Positions 19,801 through 30,883 are shown, numbered from the stretch's first letter. The stretch: 64,000 nucleotides of DNA from Cerrena zonata (GCA_038087015.1 JASBNA010000055.1:124001-188000), one strand, 5' to 3'. Notes: generated by a model from the letters alone, not told the origin. A program made the numbers and translations.

Positions 19801-21982
19801 ATTAAATCATTAATTAGAGTGTGACAATCCCAATATCTATTATGTGGATCTTTCTCTAATAATTTCATAATTACATCACTTAGTTTTTCCGACACCCAAC
19901 CACTACCTATTAAAGAAGGTGAAATTGGTTTTTGTAGTAAATGCATTCTTATTAATTTTGAAGGATTATCTGATTGGAAAGGTAAGCAACCAAGAATCAA
20001 TTCATATAAAACTACCCCCATTGAATAAAAATCTGATCTATAATCTACTGAAGAAGAAATTTCTCCAGTTACTTCGGGAGAGATATAAGGCAATAGTTCT
20101 GGGATATCAGTTAAATGACGTTTTCTATAACCATTTGAGCAATCTTCTTGTTGTAGAGTGAAAGCAAAATCCCAACCAGTTAAAACGATATTGTTGAGCG
20201 CCAAATTAACATCGGTAGATCTCAATATGCTATGACTGGTAATACCATTATGAACAATACCCAATTCATGGATTGTAGCCAAAGTTTTCAAGATTGAAAT
20301 GATAGTCAGATAAGATATCAACAATTTTCAAAGGAGACTTTGACGGCTGTTTTAAACGGTTTGAGAATTCATCGTACGGTTTGATTTCTTGAACCAGATC
20401 CAGCACCACTGAAAGAGCCGGTACCAGCGGCACTTTGAGCATTTGCCGAAACATTAGGGGAATTGGTTACATTATTTGCAATCACGCTTAGACGATCCCC
20501 GGGGATTGGATGAGCGTTAATATTACTATTGAAACTAGAACTGGAACGAATGGAAGGAGCGGTACCAAACCCGGTATTGCCAGAACTGATTGAAGCAGTG
20601 TCATTATTTGAAGAATAAACTGGAGCTGATTGGTTAGATGGAAAGGGGTTATTTGAATTTGAAACAAAATCGAAATTTTCTGAATGATAATCTTTTATAG
20701 TTTTATAATCATAATCGGGGAAGACCAACCCCATTCTTTTTTGGGGGAAATTAGCTACTTCATGATCGATATTTAATATTTTCATGGGGTATAAAACCCC
20801 TGATAAATTCTGCGGTAGAGTAATTGGTTGAACAAGTTGGGGACTAGTATTATCAAAGTGAACATTATCTTCTGCTGGAATGAACTCATTGGCTAGAGTT
20901 GAATTTGAATATAATCGATGAGAAACCGGGGGGTTAAACCCACTTAATAAATACCATTCATTTAAGAATCTTGATATTGATGCGGTTTCCATATAATTGG
21001 GAGACATGCGTATCACCACTTTTTCGCCCGAATCGTCATCAATTGCATGATAAATAAGATTCGGTAATTGGAAAGTTGAGGTTAATTGAGAAATCAAAGT
21101 ATAACCGTCGATTAAACTAGGAGCAATTGATAAATAATCGGCGTATTGATCATTTTCAGCATCATGAGGACTAATCACTGGGAGTTGACTTTTTTCATTT
21201 TCCAAGTAACCCTTTTGATCTTTAGTATAATTAATATCATTGAGAAAGGATTTATAAGCCAAAATTTGATTCTTGGTTAACACTCTCCCCAGTCTCTCTG
21301 CGCCAACGGTCGACAGAGCAGGAGAAGCCGTGGAAGAAGAATTGGTTGATTGTCTAACTTTCAGAGAATGTCTTTGTTTTGAATTAAGAGAAGGATTAGA
21401 ACTATCATTACTCGAGTGATTTGTCCAATTGAAATTTTCTAAAATATTTTGATTTAAAGCACTCCCACTATTAGTTGAACTGGAATTCAAAGTCAGACTA
21501 TTAAATCCACTTTGTTGGGAATTCAAACTATTCGATTGACTATTTGAAGAATTACTATGGAGTAAATGACTACTTATTGATTTATTTTTATGAGTCTCCG
21601 CTATATTTGGATTCAAATCAATCTCACTATTATTATCAACCGATTTAAACGAACTTGAATCCGATGGTACACTAACTGAAGCATTCGATAAGGAATTAAA
21701 ATCAATACTCAGATAATTATTATTCAGAGAAATACTGGGACTCATATTAGTATCTAGCGAACTAGCTTCTTCTTCATCTTCTTCATCGTATCGACGACTT
21801 CCTTTCGAAGTATCATATGATTGTCTTCCAATATGAGGTATTAAGTGATGAGATGAAGTAGATGTCGAACTCAACGATGGTAAATTAAAATAACTTAAAC
21901 TCCCATCTGATTTATACGGAGTTTGGGCTGGTGGGGACACCAACGATGGGGGTGTCTTATTACTAGACTCAGACTCTGCCAT
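13854..21982 (-). CDS. CHK1: CHK1-type hybrid histidine kinase, interrupted by seven single-base frame changes
   Basis: About 2707 aa once joined. Order: Ser/Asn-rich N-terminus; Ser/Thr-kinase-like domain (about 20790-19830) without the catalytic Asp (IVHNGITSHSIL in place of HRD); ATPase with Walker A GNVGVGKST; long helical region; GAF domain (about 16000-15600); histidine kinase with phospho-acceptor H in NMSHEIRTP and G boxes DTGIGIP and GGSGLGLAIS; receiver with phospho-Asp in ILMDIQMPRKDG. This is the architecture of C. albicans Chk1 (about 2470 aa), which acts in two-component signalling to wall biogenesis. Breaks: near 20390, 20308-20318, 18576-18578, 18276-18280, 18139-18141 and 14672-14676 (one base too many each) and 17756-17758 (one missing). 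Nothing else is decayed, so assembly error is likelier than a pseudogene. Confidence 0.88.
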
Positions 21983-23086
21983 GCTTTCTGAGGAAGAAGA
22001 AGTTGAAAAATAAAATTTACTCCTACAATTTTAAGTAATAAACTAATTTAATAAAGTAATAATTACAGAATCAAGGTCAACCGCCTTTGTTTACCTATTA
22101 AAGCTTTCTGTTGCTTAATTTTATTCCTTTTATGTAAATGAAGATTCTAACAATTAGCACATTTGCAAGGTGTAGCAATCCATTGATTTTTTTTTTTTTT
22201 TTAGTTTTTTTTTATTTAATTCCGCCCACTGTTTTTTTTTGTTTTGTTAGTGTTTCCACTCCGTTTTTTTTCGTTTTGTTAGTGTTTCACTCCGTTTTTT
22301 TTTCGTTTTGTTAGTGGTTTATTAGTCTTTCGGTTTTTGTAATTCTGAGACAAAATGTTTGACTATCCGCCTGTCTGCCCACGGTTAGCACCTGCTGCTG
22401 CTGTTCCTCTGGCACCTCTTCATGTTCTTGTAGATGTTGCTACCGGTCGTGGTAGTGCCGGTTATGTCAAGCCCAACGCACATGTATGTCGATGTACCAA
22501 CGTTTATTATTTTACCCTGATTTATGATTAAACGGAATCCCATGGTTCCTGATTTACGGTTCTGGGAAACACCAGTACACCAGAAAAGAAAAAAAAACAG
22601 AAAAAAATTGAAAATTGTATAGGCCCGTACACCAGACTAGACCCATGCACCAGAATCCGGAATTGGGGGTTGGTCGGTTTTCGCCCCCTTTCTTTCCGGG
22701 GGCGGCTAATGAAGGCTTCAACGAAAGTAGGTTTTATCTCCCGTTTTGCAATTTAAGGTTGAGCAGTTGTATCGGTGTCTTACATGTATTCGTCCGATTT
22801 TCTTTGGGAAGAGTTGTGGTTGAACTATACGTTGAGTAAGAATATCAATTAAAACAATATAAAGGTTAAATTAAAATGTAGTTAACGATTAAATAAAAAA
22901 AATGTATTGAAAGATGTTTTTTCAAGGATGAAAAAATAGTTAAAATAGTATAAAAACCATAAATATTCAAGAATCAGATTCAAGAAGTCAATGAATTGAA
23001 TAAGTAATATTGGTTAAGTAACAAAGTAAATGACGAATTAAAAAAATAAGAGAATTATGGTAATATTAATATATTAGATTAATATA
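21983..23086. other. CHK1 promoter region / CDC42 3' side
   Basis: About 1.1 kb between two minus-strand genes. It contains a T-rich tandem repeat (22227-22320). A 74-codon frame at 22615-22839 has no similarity I recognise. Bases 22850-23086 are very AT-rich and probably form the CDC42 3' region. Confidence 0.5.
22227..22320 (+). repeat. Three-copy ~31-bp T-rich tandem repeat
   Basis: Three consecutive imperfect copies share the frame CACTCCG, T8-9, CGTTTTGTTAGTGTTT, starting at about 22227, 22257 and 22288. It lies 245-340 bp upstream of CHK1. It is best described as a short minisatellite in a promoter. Confidence 0.7.
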
Positions 23087-23662
23087 TTATAAAATATTAC
23101 ATTTTTTTGATTTCTTAATAACTGGAGGTTCTAAAGCAGCTACAATGGCTTCATCGAAAACGGTTTTCAAACCTCTTTGAGTTAATGCAGAACATTCAAC
23201 GTATTTAACTGCTCTTAATTCTTTTGCTAATTTTTCTCCCATATCATTGGAAATTGGATTCAATTTTTGTCTATGTAATTTGGTTAAAATCATATCATCA
23301 CTTCTTAAATCAGTTTGGGTTCCAACAATTAAACATGGTACTCCTGGACAATGATGATGAACTTCGGGGAACCATTTTTCTTTAACATTTTCAAATGATG
23401 CTGGAGCAATAACCGAAAAACAAACTAAAAATACATCGGTCGATGGATAACTTAATGGTCTTAATCGATCATAATCTTCTTGACCAGCAGTATCAAATAA
23501 TCCTAAAGTAAATGGTTCATCTCCAATCATAACCGTAACAGCATAATTATCAAAAACTGTTGGAACATAATCAGCTGGAAACTTAGACGTAGTATATGAA
23601 ATCAACAAACAGGTTTTTCCAACGGCACCATCACCGACAACAACACATTTTATCGTTTGCAT
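23087..23662 (-). CDS. CDC42: Rho-family GTPase Cdc42
   Basis: A 191-aa master regulator of cell polarity, budding and hyphal growth at the plasma membrane. Landmarks: P-loop [11 protein letters not shown] (10-20), switch [12 protein letters not shown], switch [20 protein letters not shown]4 TQTD, G5 SALTQ, polybasic KKSKK and the geranylgeranylation box CNIL. I start at [12 protein letters not shown] (ATG at 23660-23662). The open frame continues three codons upstream but without an ATG. Length and ends equal those of other yeast Cdc42 proteins. Confidence 0.98.
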   Translation of the reverse strand: MQTIKCVVVGDGAVGKTCLLISYTTSKFPADYVPTVFDNYAVTVMIGDEPFTLGLFDTAGQEDYDRLRPLSYPSTDVFLVCFSVIAPASFENVKEKWFPEVHHHCPGVPCLIVGTQTDLRSDDMILTKLHRQKLNPISNDMGEKLAKELRAVKYVECSALTQRGLKTVFDEAIVAALEPPVIKKSKKCNIL

Positions 23663-24068
23663 CTTGATCAAATTATGCTATATATTCCTGGAACTAGTGG
23701 TCAAAAAAAAAAAAAAAAAGAGAGAGATCGTTAACAAATTAAGGCGAGAACAAAAAAAAAGCGTCTGGACAATCAATGTTCAACTACTCCTGGTATTTAG
23801 TGTAGCTTCACAAAGAGGTATGGAAAGTGGTTTGATAGTGAGGATATTCAATTGGATCACTTCAATCACTTAACGGTAAGCCTTAAAAATGAGTTTAGTA
23901 GTGTTTTTCTAACCAGTTGTTGTTGTTTTCATGAAAAAAAAAAAAAAAAAAAAAAAAAAAACGAGCGAGTTTTTTTTTTTTTGATTCATTCACGCTTTGC
24001 TCCATGCACACGACCTTCCCGATAACGAGCTTAACTATTCTTATATATTCCTATAATTATATTATACA
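23663..24068. other. CDC42 promoter / UPC2 3' side, with long poly(A)-poly(T)
   Basis: About 400 bp. It holds A17 near 23703-23719 and A28 (23934-23961), the latter followed after nine bases by T13 (about 23970-23982). The A/T pair could form a hairpin or a nucleosome-free stretch. No gene seen. Confidence 0.6.
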
Positions 24069-25563
24069 CTATTTGATATTCATAAACCCACTATCCCCTT
24101 GCATTACGTCAAGGTTGGATGTAATATCACTGGGTAAGTTATTTGTATCGATGAGCTTATTGGTAAGCACGCCACTAGGATCAAAATTGCCAATTTCTTC
24201 GTCGATTTCATGATCATCGATTATGGACGGACCACCACCTAAAAAGTCCAACATCATATGCATCCCACCGGCACCACCAGCGTACTCTTCTACATCCACT
24301 GGTAACACTTGAGAAACCCCTTCCAAGAACCAAACTTTGTCTTTCATTTCTGTAGTAAAAGATCTTAATAATTTATAATAGGATCTCATGATTCTCATGG
24401 CTTTTATATCCCCAGTCATTAATAACAGTAGGAAATTCTTATCTAATAGAGCCGGGAAGGCAAATATTCTAAGTATAAAATCGGATTTATACCTTTCCTT
24501 ATGTAACTTATTTAAATAGGCCAAGGTAATTAAATAAGGACTTTCAATTTCAACCGGGAATAAATCAGCAATATCACTATCATGACATTCTAAATCAGTG
24601 AAATATTTAATGTCATTAGGATTCAGTTTATCCTTCAGCTCCCTTTGTTGATTAGGTATATCTCCTAAATCTCCTAAATCAACAGAAATAAACTTATAAA
24701 ATCGACTTTGTTCAGTTAATGGCCAAACCGCAGTTAATATGGTGGCAGCTCCCTTAACATGGAAAATCCATGCGGATGCCGGTAAGGATTTGGGACTAGT
24801 GCTCGATGGGAAGGACGCGTTGGCTAATGAATCCATAATCAAGATTAACGCAGAAGCTACTAAGGCATCGGTATTATCGTTATTTATGTCAAGTACCGCT
24901 TCTCTCAATAATCTTAAGGCGTCTCCCCGATGACAGGTTACGCATTGATCCAATCCCTTTTCGGTTCTTGATAAATGGGTGGCACTGAACGCTAGAATTG
25001 AATGCATTAAAAATGGATAGTTAAAGGCCAACATTGGTATATCGTGATTCCAAATATTAGTATCACTTATTCCGGCTCCCGTTATGGTATTTGACACTTG
25101 AGACGTGTAATGAAACATGAGTCTTAGGTCCAACATGTTGAGTGACGATCCATTGGGTATTCCCGCCATTGGGTGGTTCAATGGTGAGTTTCCTAATGGC
25201 GGCGGGTTGCTGGTGTTGACATTGGGTGATATGCTCGGTTGGGTATCTTGCCCCTGGGCTTGTGTTCTTGCTTGTGCTTGAGGTTGTTGCTGATTCTGTT
25301 GTTGATTCTGCTGCTGTTGTTGTTGCTGTTGTTGAGCTTGTTGGTTCTGCTGTTGAGCTTGTTGATTCTGTTGTTGTTGCTGTGCTGCTGCTGGCGTTGT
25401 GGACGTGCTTGGGTGGTGTTGGTGGTCAGTCCCTGGGACTTCATAAACTGGCTGAAGTCATTGGACCCGGCTGCAAAAAGGTTGCCCAAATTCATCAAAG
25501 GATTCGAGTTCATTGCAGCAGCGGCAACTTGTGCTTGCACCGATGCTTGTTGCAGTTGCTGGG

Positions 25564-25595
<32 letters not shown>

Positions 25596-26254
25596 AGTTG
25601 AGATTGGGGTTGTTGTTGAGGTTGTGAAGTCAATTGAGGACTATTGCCCCCTAAACTACTCAAATCAATCGGTAATTGTGCTAGAGTAGCTAAATTTCCT
25701 AAACTTGTTAAACTTCCCAAATTACTCAAATCCCCTAATCCACTTAAATTATTCACCAAATGGCTCAAATTAAGATTATTCAAATTACCAGCATTCAATA
25801 AATTATGATAAAACGGTTTGGCCTTTTGCGGTTGTGGTGGTTGTGGATCTTGTTGCGATTGCAGCTGTTGGTCGGTATAACTGGGACTTGGGGTAATCGC
25901 CGGGGTAGCCTGCTGTGTTTGGGAATCACTGGAAGATACCGAACTGGACCGGGAATTGCCAATTGATTCAGATAATCCATCTTCTTCCTTGACTCTTCTC
26001 TTCTTGGCCATTGGTTCACTCTTCTTTTTAGCCAACGGCAAGGATCCGTCTTTTGGTGGAGTCTGGTCTTCGAGAGTGTATCCACATACTAGATCCATAT
26101 GCTGGCACTTCTTACAAGTGGGCCTGGTCTCATCACATTTGACTCTTCTCTTCTTACAAGTAGAACAGCCTAGCCTCGATTTTTGATGATATTTTCTTTT
26201 CCCAGTAGATTTCTGTTTAGAATGATCAGTTGAAGATGTTGAATTTTCTGACAT
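24069..26254 (-). CDS. UPC2: Zinc-cluster sterol regulator Upc2, one frame change
   Basis: About 728 aa after correction. It activates ergosterol genes when sterol falls and is important for azole response. The N-terminal Zn(II)2Cys6 cluster (about residues 30-57) starts [11 protein letters not shown] and has spacing CX2CX6CX6CX2CX6C. A Gln/Asn-rich linker follows (about 200-340), then the C-terminal sterol-binding domain. The loop [18 protein letters not shown] matches the place where azole-resistance mutations occur in C. albicans Upc2 (Y642, A643, A646, G648); all these residues are wild type here. The two reading frames meet near 25405-25408, where one missing base (GCACG for GCNACG) explains the shift. 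Two TCGTATA elements upstream suggest autoregulation. Confidence 0.93.
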
Positions 26255-26394
26255 ATTGGAATAAAGGGTTGAATCCTTGATTACTTGCTAAAGAACACAA
26301 CCTATTACTTTCGTAGGATCCACTAGTACTGATATCTAGTTATAAGTCTCGTATAGCTCGTATAGAAAAAATACAAACAAATAAAACCAAAGCC

Positions 26395-26426
<32 letters not shown>

Positions 26427-26712
26427 GTTGTTAAACGATGAGACTATGTACAGGCTTTTCTATTGGTACCCACTAATCAAGAACCAGGTCTGATCTATGG
26501 CCATTGTAAGAGGCGTAGTATTAAGCTATTTGTTTCAATAGGGGTACCATTGGCTTATGCTAATGTTAGAATTATGGAGTTTGGTAATGTAGGGTGGGTT
26601 TGACGTGGTGTACCGGTCTTTTTTTCCCATCATCGAAAGATAATACCCAGTAGGAAAAAAATGAAAAGTCAGGTTAGGGGCAGTTTGGTGGTCAGACAAG
26701 GGAATAGTTAAC
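26255..26712. other. Divergent UPC2/CBP4 promoter region
   Basis: About 460 bp. It contains the paired sterol elements (26349-26364) and an A29 tract (26395-26423). No other structure recognised. Confidence 0.6.
26349..26364 (+). promoter_or_regulatory. Tandem sterol regulatory elements in the UPC2 promoter
   Basis: TCGTATA at 26349-26355 and again at 26358-26364, starting 9 bp apart, lie 95-110 bp upstream of the UPC2 ATG (26254). This is the exact Upc2/Ecm22 site and supports positive autoregulation. CBP4, 350 bp away on the other side, is a less likely target. Confidence 0.7.
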
Positions 26713-27156
26713 ATGTCGAGTATTCCATTACAACAACGGGTCTGGTACAGGTGGGCGCGTGTTTACTTTACCGGGTCATGTATTATTGGGTTTGGGGTGT
26801 TATGTTTTAAGTACACTGTGCCAACCGATGAGAAGTTGATTGCTAGATTTTCACCAGAAGTCAGGGCTGATTACGAAAGAAATAAAGAGTTAAGACATAA
26901 GGAACAAGAAGAATTGATGAAGATCGTTAAGCAGACGTCTGCCAGTAACGATCCTATTTGGAAAACAGGGTATATCAAGTCCCCATTTGAGAAAGAGGGA
27001 AGAGGAGTTGATCCCAAATTGGTGAATATTGAAGAATTCAACCGAGCAAAAGCCAATGAGTTCAAATTAAAAGAATTGGAAGTGGCTAATCAAGAATTGG
27101 AAGAGCAACAAGCATTGGCCAAACAAAAGAAAAAGCACTGGTGGTCTTGGTCCTAA
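26713..27156 (+). CDS. CBP4: Cytochrome bc1 complex assembly factor Cbp4
   Basis: A 147-aa mitochondrial inner-membrane protein that works with Cbp3-Cbp6 in assembling cytochrome b into complex III. A single membrane segment lies at about 14-32, after WYRWARVYF. The conserved signature follows: FKYTVPTDEKLIARFSPEVR, then EELMKIVKQTSASNDPIWKT and SPFEKE. The C-terminus is a charged helix ending in a Lys/Trp cluster (KKKHWWSWS). Length is close to the yeast homologue (170 aa). Confidence 0.92.
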   Translation: MSSIPLQQRVWYRWARVYFTGSCIIGFGVLCFKYTVPTDEKLIARFSPEVRADYERNKELRHKEQEELMKIVKQTSASNDPIWKTGYIKSPFEKEGRGVDPKLVNIEEFNRAKANEFKLKELEVANQELEEQQALAKQKKKHWWSWS

Positions 27157-27308
27157 GATCCTCGTATTTATTTATTCTTTAATTCTCATATTTATTGTAT
27201 ATAGTTATTTCATAAGTTAAATTTCACTTGATTTTTGTAAAAATTAGAGCAAATTGCAAAAAATCCAACCAGAATTAATTGATATACTGTTACCAGATAC
27301 ATCGTTGA

Positions 27309-27359
27309 ACTGTTATCATTATCGTTATACTGTTATCATTATCGTTATACTGTTATCAT
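27309..27359 (+). repeat. 20-bp tandem repeat
   Basis: ACTGTTATCATTATCGTTAT is present twice exactly (27309-27328, 27329-27348), followed by an 11-bp partial third copy. It lies in the 272-bp spacer between the convergent 3' ends of CBP4 and APS3. Confidence 0.85.
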
Positions 27360-27428
27360 AAGAATGTAACCGTTCTACAGTTTGTTGCAAATCGCACTTA
27401 TACTAATTATCGTAATCGTAATATACAC

Positions 27429-27991
27429 CTATCTCCATCTACCGATCTTGTCCTTTGTCATCGATGATAACCACCCTCCATTATTGACCCCGGTCTGTTT
27501 TTGGCTATTGGCGTTATCAACAGCAGCCACAATTCTTCGGATATTCGTATCGATCACCATCCCACCTTGAACAATCTCTTCCAGGACGGTTTGCAAAACC
27601 TGCCAACCAAATACCAAATCCAACTCACACACATTGGTAAAGCATTTATCCAAACACTCAACAAACACTTGAATCAAATCTAATATACCCAATTCTGATT
27701 CTTGGTCATCCACAATGAAAACAAAATATAACGTGGCATAATGTCTATATATCACCTTGATGTCGTCCAAGTCCTCTAAAAGACTCGGAGGTGTTATGAA
27801 TGAACACTCTTGTGATGTCCGTACACTTATCAATTGATGTACTTGCTGTAATAGTAATCTTTGAGTTGATATATCAACTGGAGTATAGAATTTCATTAAT
27901 CGTGGTAATCCGTCATTATTGACTAAAAGAGTTAGTACTAGCCTTCCAGCATAACTTGCCCATACATACATATCAATATCGAATGAATCAT
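27429..27991 (-). CDS. APS3: AP-3 adaptor sigma subunit, with one intron
   Basis: A 171-aa small subunit of the AP-3 coat, which carries cargo from Golgi to vacuole. Exon 1 is 27991-27970 and exon 2 is 27922-27429. Spliced, it begins MIHSILIFNNDGLPRLMKFY, the expected sigma start. The unspliced open frame would begin with the unrelated MYVWASYAGRLVLTLL. The body includes VIYRHYATLYFVFIVDDQES and LDLIQVFVECLDKCF, typical of sigma/longin-like chains. It shares a 107-bp divergent promoter with BNA5, which holds a T21 tract. Confidence 0.92.
27923..27969 (-). other. Intron of APS3 (47 nt)
   Basis: 5' splice site GTATGT at 27969-27964; branch sequence TACTAAC at 27937-27931; 3' splice site CTTTTAG ending at 27923. 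It interrupts codon 8 (T|TC). All three elements match yeast consensus exactly. The intron is very short, with only 8 nt between branch sequence and AG. Confidence 0.92.
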
Positions 27992-28098
27992 GTTCGCTGA
28001 TTAGTTAGTGGTTGATTATTTTATTTTGATGTTCAACTAAATTTTTAGATTTTTTTTTTTTTTTTTTTTTCACTTGTTCTCTCTTTTCATCAACGACA

Positions 28099-29439
28099 AT
28101 GTCATACCAACAATTAGATAAAGAGTTCCCGACTTATAAAGAGTTATTTGAGATCCCAACCCATAAGTCTTTAGGGGTGTCAGAAGCCAAAGATGACTCG
28201 ATTTATTTTTGTGGGAATTCACTTGGGTTAATGCCCAAAAAGACTAGAGAATCAATTAATAATGAATTAGATGCATGGTCTGCTAGAGCAGTTGAATCGC
28301 ATTTTAACCATCCTAATGCTACTCCTTGGATGGATATAGACTTGCCGTTGGTTCCGTTATTGGCCCCAATTGTGGGTGCCAAAGAAACTGAAGTTGCCAT
28401 TATGGGCTCACTTACCAGTAATTTAAACGCATTACTTATTAGTATGTATAAACCAAAAGGACGGAAAACAAAGATTTTATTCGAAAAACAAGCGTTTCCA
28501 AGTGATTATTATGCTTTCTTGAACTTGGTTAAATTATTTGGTTATGATGAACTGCACTTGATCCAATTGAGTCCCAAAGATGGAGAAACTTATTTAAATA
28601 CCAAAGATATTTTAAAAGTAATTGATGAAAATCACCAAGATTTAGCATTGGTTGTATTCCCTGGAATTCAATACTACACTGGTCAATTCTTTGAAATTGG
28701 TAAAATCACTAATCATGCTAAAAAATATAACTTGATAGTAGGATGGGATTTAGCTCATGCCGTGGGTAACGTTGAATTAAGTTTACATGATTGGAATGTA
28801 GACTTTGCTGCATGGTGCTCTTACAAATACTTGAATTCAGGTCCTGGTGCAATTGCAGGGATATTTGTTAACGAACGTTATACTAAAGAGAATTCCAAGC
28901 AAAATTTCCCGGCAAGATTAGCTGGATGGTGGGGGAACAATTCTCAAGAGAGGTTTAAGATGGTGGAAGAGTTCGATCCGATCCAATCGGCGCTTTCTTA
29001 TAGACAATCCAATCCTTCAGTGATTGACGTTGTGTCGTTGAAAACATCATTAGAAATATTTGATCAAATTGGAATTAAAAATTTAAGAAAGAAGAGTTTA
29101 AAATTAACTAAATTTTTAGAAGATAGATTGGTTAGCTCGCCATTTTACCGAAGTAATGAATCTAATGGATTTGGGTTTAAGATCTTAACTCCTTTAAACC
29201 AAGAAGAAAGAGGATGCCAATTATCATTACTTTTCCAACCTCATAACGATATTAAAGAACATAATGTTATGGAAAGAGTAAATGAATATTTACACGAACA
29301 AGGTATTATTTGTGATGAAAGAAGACCCGATGTTATCAGAATAGCACCAGTTCCTTTATACAACACTTTTGAAGAAGTTCATATTGTTACTGAACAAATC
29401 TTTGAAATATTAAATAGAATCAAGAAAGATTATATATAG
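28099..29439 (+). CDS. BNA5: Kynureninase
   Basis: A 446-aa PLP enzyme that cleaves 3-hydroxykynurenine (and kynurenine) to 3-hydroxyanthranilate in de novo NAD+ synthesis. Motifs: [12 protein letters not shown] near the N-terminus, [13 protein letters not shown], the aspartate region [13 protein letters not shown], and the PLP-lysine region [16 protein letters not shown] at about 238-253. Substrate-site GWWGNN follows, and [15 protein letters not shown] is near the C-terminus. Complete and uninterrupted. Convergent with ENO1, with a 124-bp spacer. Confidence 0.96.
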   Translation: MSYQQLDKEFPTYKELFEIPTHKSLGVSEAKDDSIYFCGNSLGLMPKKTRESINNELDAWSARAVESHFNHPNATPWMDIDLPLVPLLAPIVGAKETEVAIMGSLTSNLNALLISMYKPKGRKTKILFEKQAFPSDYYAFLNLVKLFGYDELHLIQLSPKDGETYLNTKDILKVIDENHQDLALVVFPGIQYYTGQFFEIGKITNHAKKYNLIVGWDLAHAVGNVELSLHDWNVDFAAWCSYKYLNSGPGAIAGIFVNERYTKENSKQNFPARLAGWWGNNSQERFKMVEEFDPIQSALSYRQSNPSVIDVVSLKTSLEIFDQIGIKNLRKKSLKLTKFLEDRLVSSPFYRSNESNGFGFKILTPLNQEERGCQLSLLFQPHNDIKEHNVMERVNEYLHEQGIICDERRPDVIRIAPVPLYNTFEEVHIVTEQIFEILNRIKKDYI

Positions 29440-29563
29440 ACATTTTTAATACAGGTGAACGGGTTTACAGAAATGATATTTTATTTTACGTATACATTAG
29501 AAAATGACTGCGAAATTTGAAAGAACCAGGAATTCTCAAATTAGCAGAAAGTCATTAAAGAAC

Positions 29564-30883
29564 TTATAAAGAGTGAGATTTGTGGAAATCTTTACCGGCG
29601 TAGATAGCTTTGTCACCTAATTCTTCTTCAATTCTTAAGATTTGGTTTAATTTAGCTAATCTTTCGGATCTGGCTGGAGCACCGGTTTTGATTTGACCGG
29701 ATCTTAAACCAACGGCTAAATCAGCAATGGTGGTATCTTCAGTTTCACCAGATCTGTGGGAAACCATGACACCCCAACCAGCGTTATAAGAGTCATTAGC
29801 AGCGTTAATGGATTCAGATAAGGTACCGATTTGGTTAACTTTTAATAAAAGAGCATTAGCACATTTCTTTTCAATGGCGGTTTTAATTCTTAATGGGTTA
29901 GTAACGGTTAAATCGTCACCAACAATTTGGATTTTACTAGCAGCTTTAGCGTAGAAAAGAGACCAAGCTTCCCAATCATCTTCAGCAAATGGATCTTCAA
30001 TAGAAACAATTGGATATTCATCAATTAATTTTTCGTACAAGTTAGCTAATTCTTCACCAGATAACCATTTAGATTCATCAGAGTTTGGATTTTTGAAATC
30101 TAAATCGTATTTACCATCTTTGTAAAATTCAGAAGAAGCAACATCTAAAGCAATACCAACTTGACCAGTGTAACCGGCTTTTTCAATGGCAGCAACAATC
30201 AAGTCAAGAGCTTCTTTTGGAGTGGAAATATCTGGAGCAACACCACCTTCGTCACCAACATTACCAGCAGATTGACCGTATTGTTTTTTAGCTAAAGATT
30301 TCAAGTTGTGGTAAACTTCAGAACCAATTCTTAAACCTTCAGAGAAAGTTGGGGCTTGAGTTGGAACAATCATGAATTCTTGGAAGGCTAAAGCACCACC
30401 GGCGTGAGAACCACCGTTCAAAACATTTTGGAATGGAACTGGTAAAACAAATTTATCTTGTTTAGAACCAGAAAGATCAGCAAAATGTTGATATAATGGA
30501 ACGTTTTTTTCAGCAGCAGCAGCTTTAGCAGCAGCTAAAGAAACACCTAAAATAGCATTAGCACCTAATTTAGATTTGTTTGGAGTACCATCTAATTTAT
30601 TTAAGAAAGCATCAACGGCAACTTGGTCAGTAACATCAACGTTTTCTTTAACTAAAGCTGGAGCAATGATTTCATTAACGTTGGCAACGGCTTTAAGAAC
30701 ACCTTTACCTAACCATCTGGATTTGTCACCATCTCTCAATTCTAAAGCTTCGTGAACACCAGTAGAAGCACCGGATGGAACAATGGCTCTGAATAATCCT
30801 TTACCAGTGTGTAAATCAACTTCAACAGTTGGATTACCACGAGAATCGTAGATTGAACGAGCAAAAACTTTAGTGATAGCCAT
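29564..30883 (-). CDS. ENO1: Enolase
   Basis: A 439-aa glycolytic enzyme converting 2-phosphoglycerate to phosphoenolpyruvate. The start [20 protein letters not shown], the loop [14 protein letters not shown], the metal-ligand region [12 protein letters not shown] and the signature [15 protein letters not shown] with the catalytic Lys are all present, as is [10 protein letters not shown]. Codon use is strongly biased to a few codons, as expected of a highly expressed gene. A TATATATATG stretch about 15-25 bp upstream of the ATG lies in the leader. Intact. Confidence 0.98.
   Translation of the reverse strand: MAITKVFARSIYDSRGNPTVEVDLHTGKGLFRAIVPSGASTGVHEALELRDGDKSRWLGKGVLKAVANVNEIIAPALVKENVDVTDQVAVDAFLNKLDGTPNKSKLGANAILGVSLAAAKAAAAEKNVPLYQHFADLSGSKQDKFVLPVPFQNVLNGGSHAGGALAFQEFMIVPTQAPTFSEGLRIGSEVYHNLKSLAKKQYGQSAGNVGDEGGVAPDISTPKEALDLIVAAIEKAGYTGQVGIALDVASSEFYKDGKYDLDFKNPNSDESKWLSGEELANLYEKLIDEYPIVSIEDPFAEDDWEAWSLFYAKAASKIQIVGDDLTVTNPLRIKTAIEKKCANALLLKVNQIGTLSESINAANDSYNAGWGVMVSHRSGETEDTTIADLAVGLRSGQIKTGAPARSERLAKLNQILRIEEELGDKAIYAGKDFHKSHSL

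Noticed and set aside
13854..21982. Several separate genes in the CHK1 region
   Set aside because: The pieces are consecutive domains of one hybrid histidine kinase in the right order, and the later pieces mostly lack ATG starts at their joints.
22615..22839. 74-codon plus-strand open frame in the CHK1 promoter
   Set aside because: Short, with no recognisable domain and atypical composition.
25226..25627. Leu/Cys-rich plus-strand frames opposite UPC2
   Set aside because: Antisense readings of the CAG/CAA repeat in the UPC2 linker.
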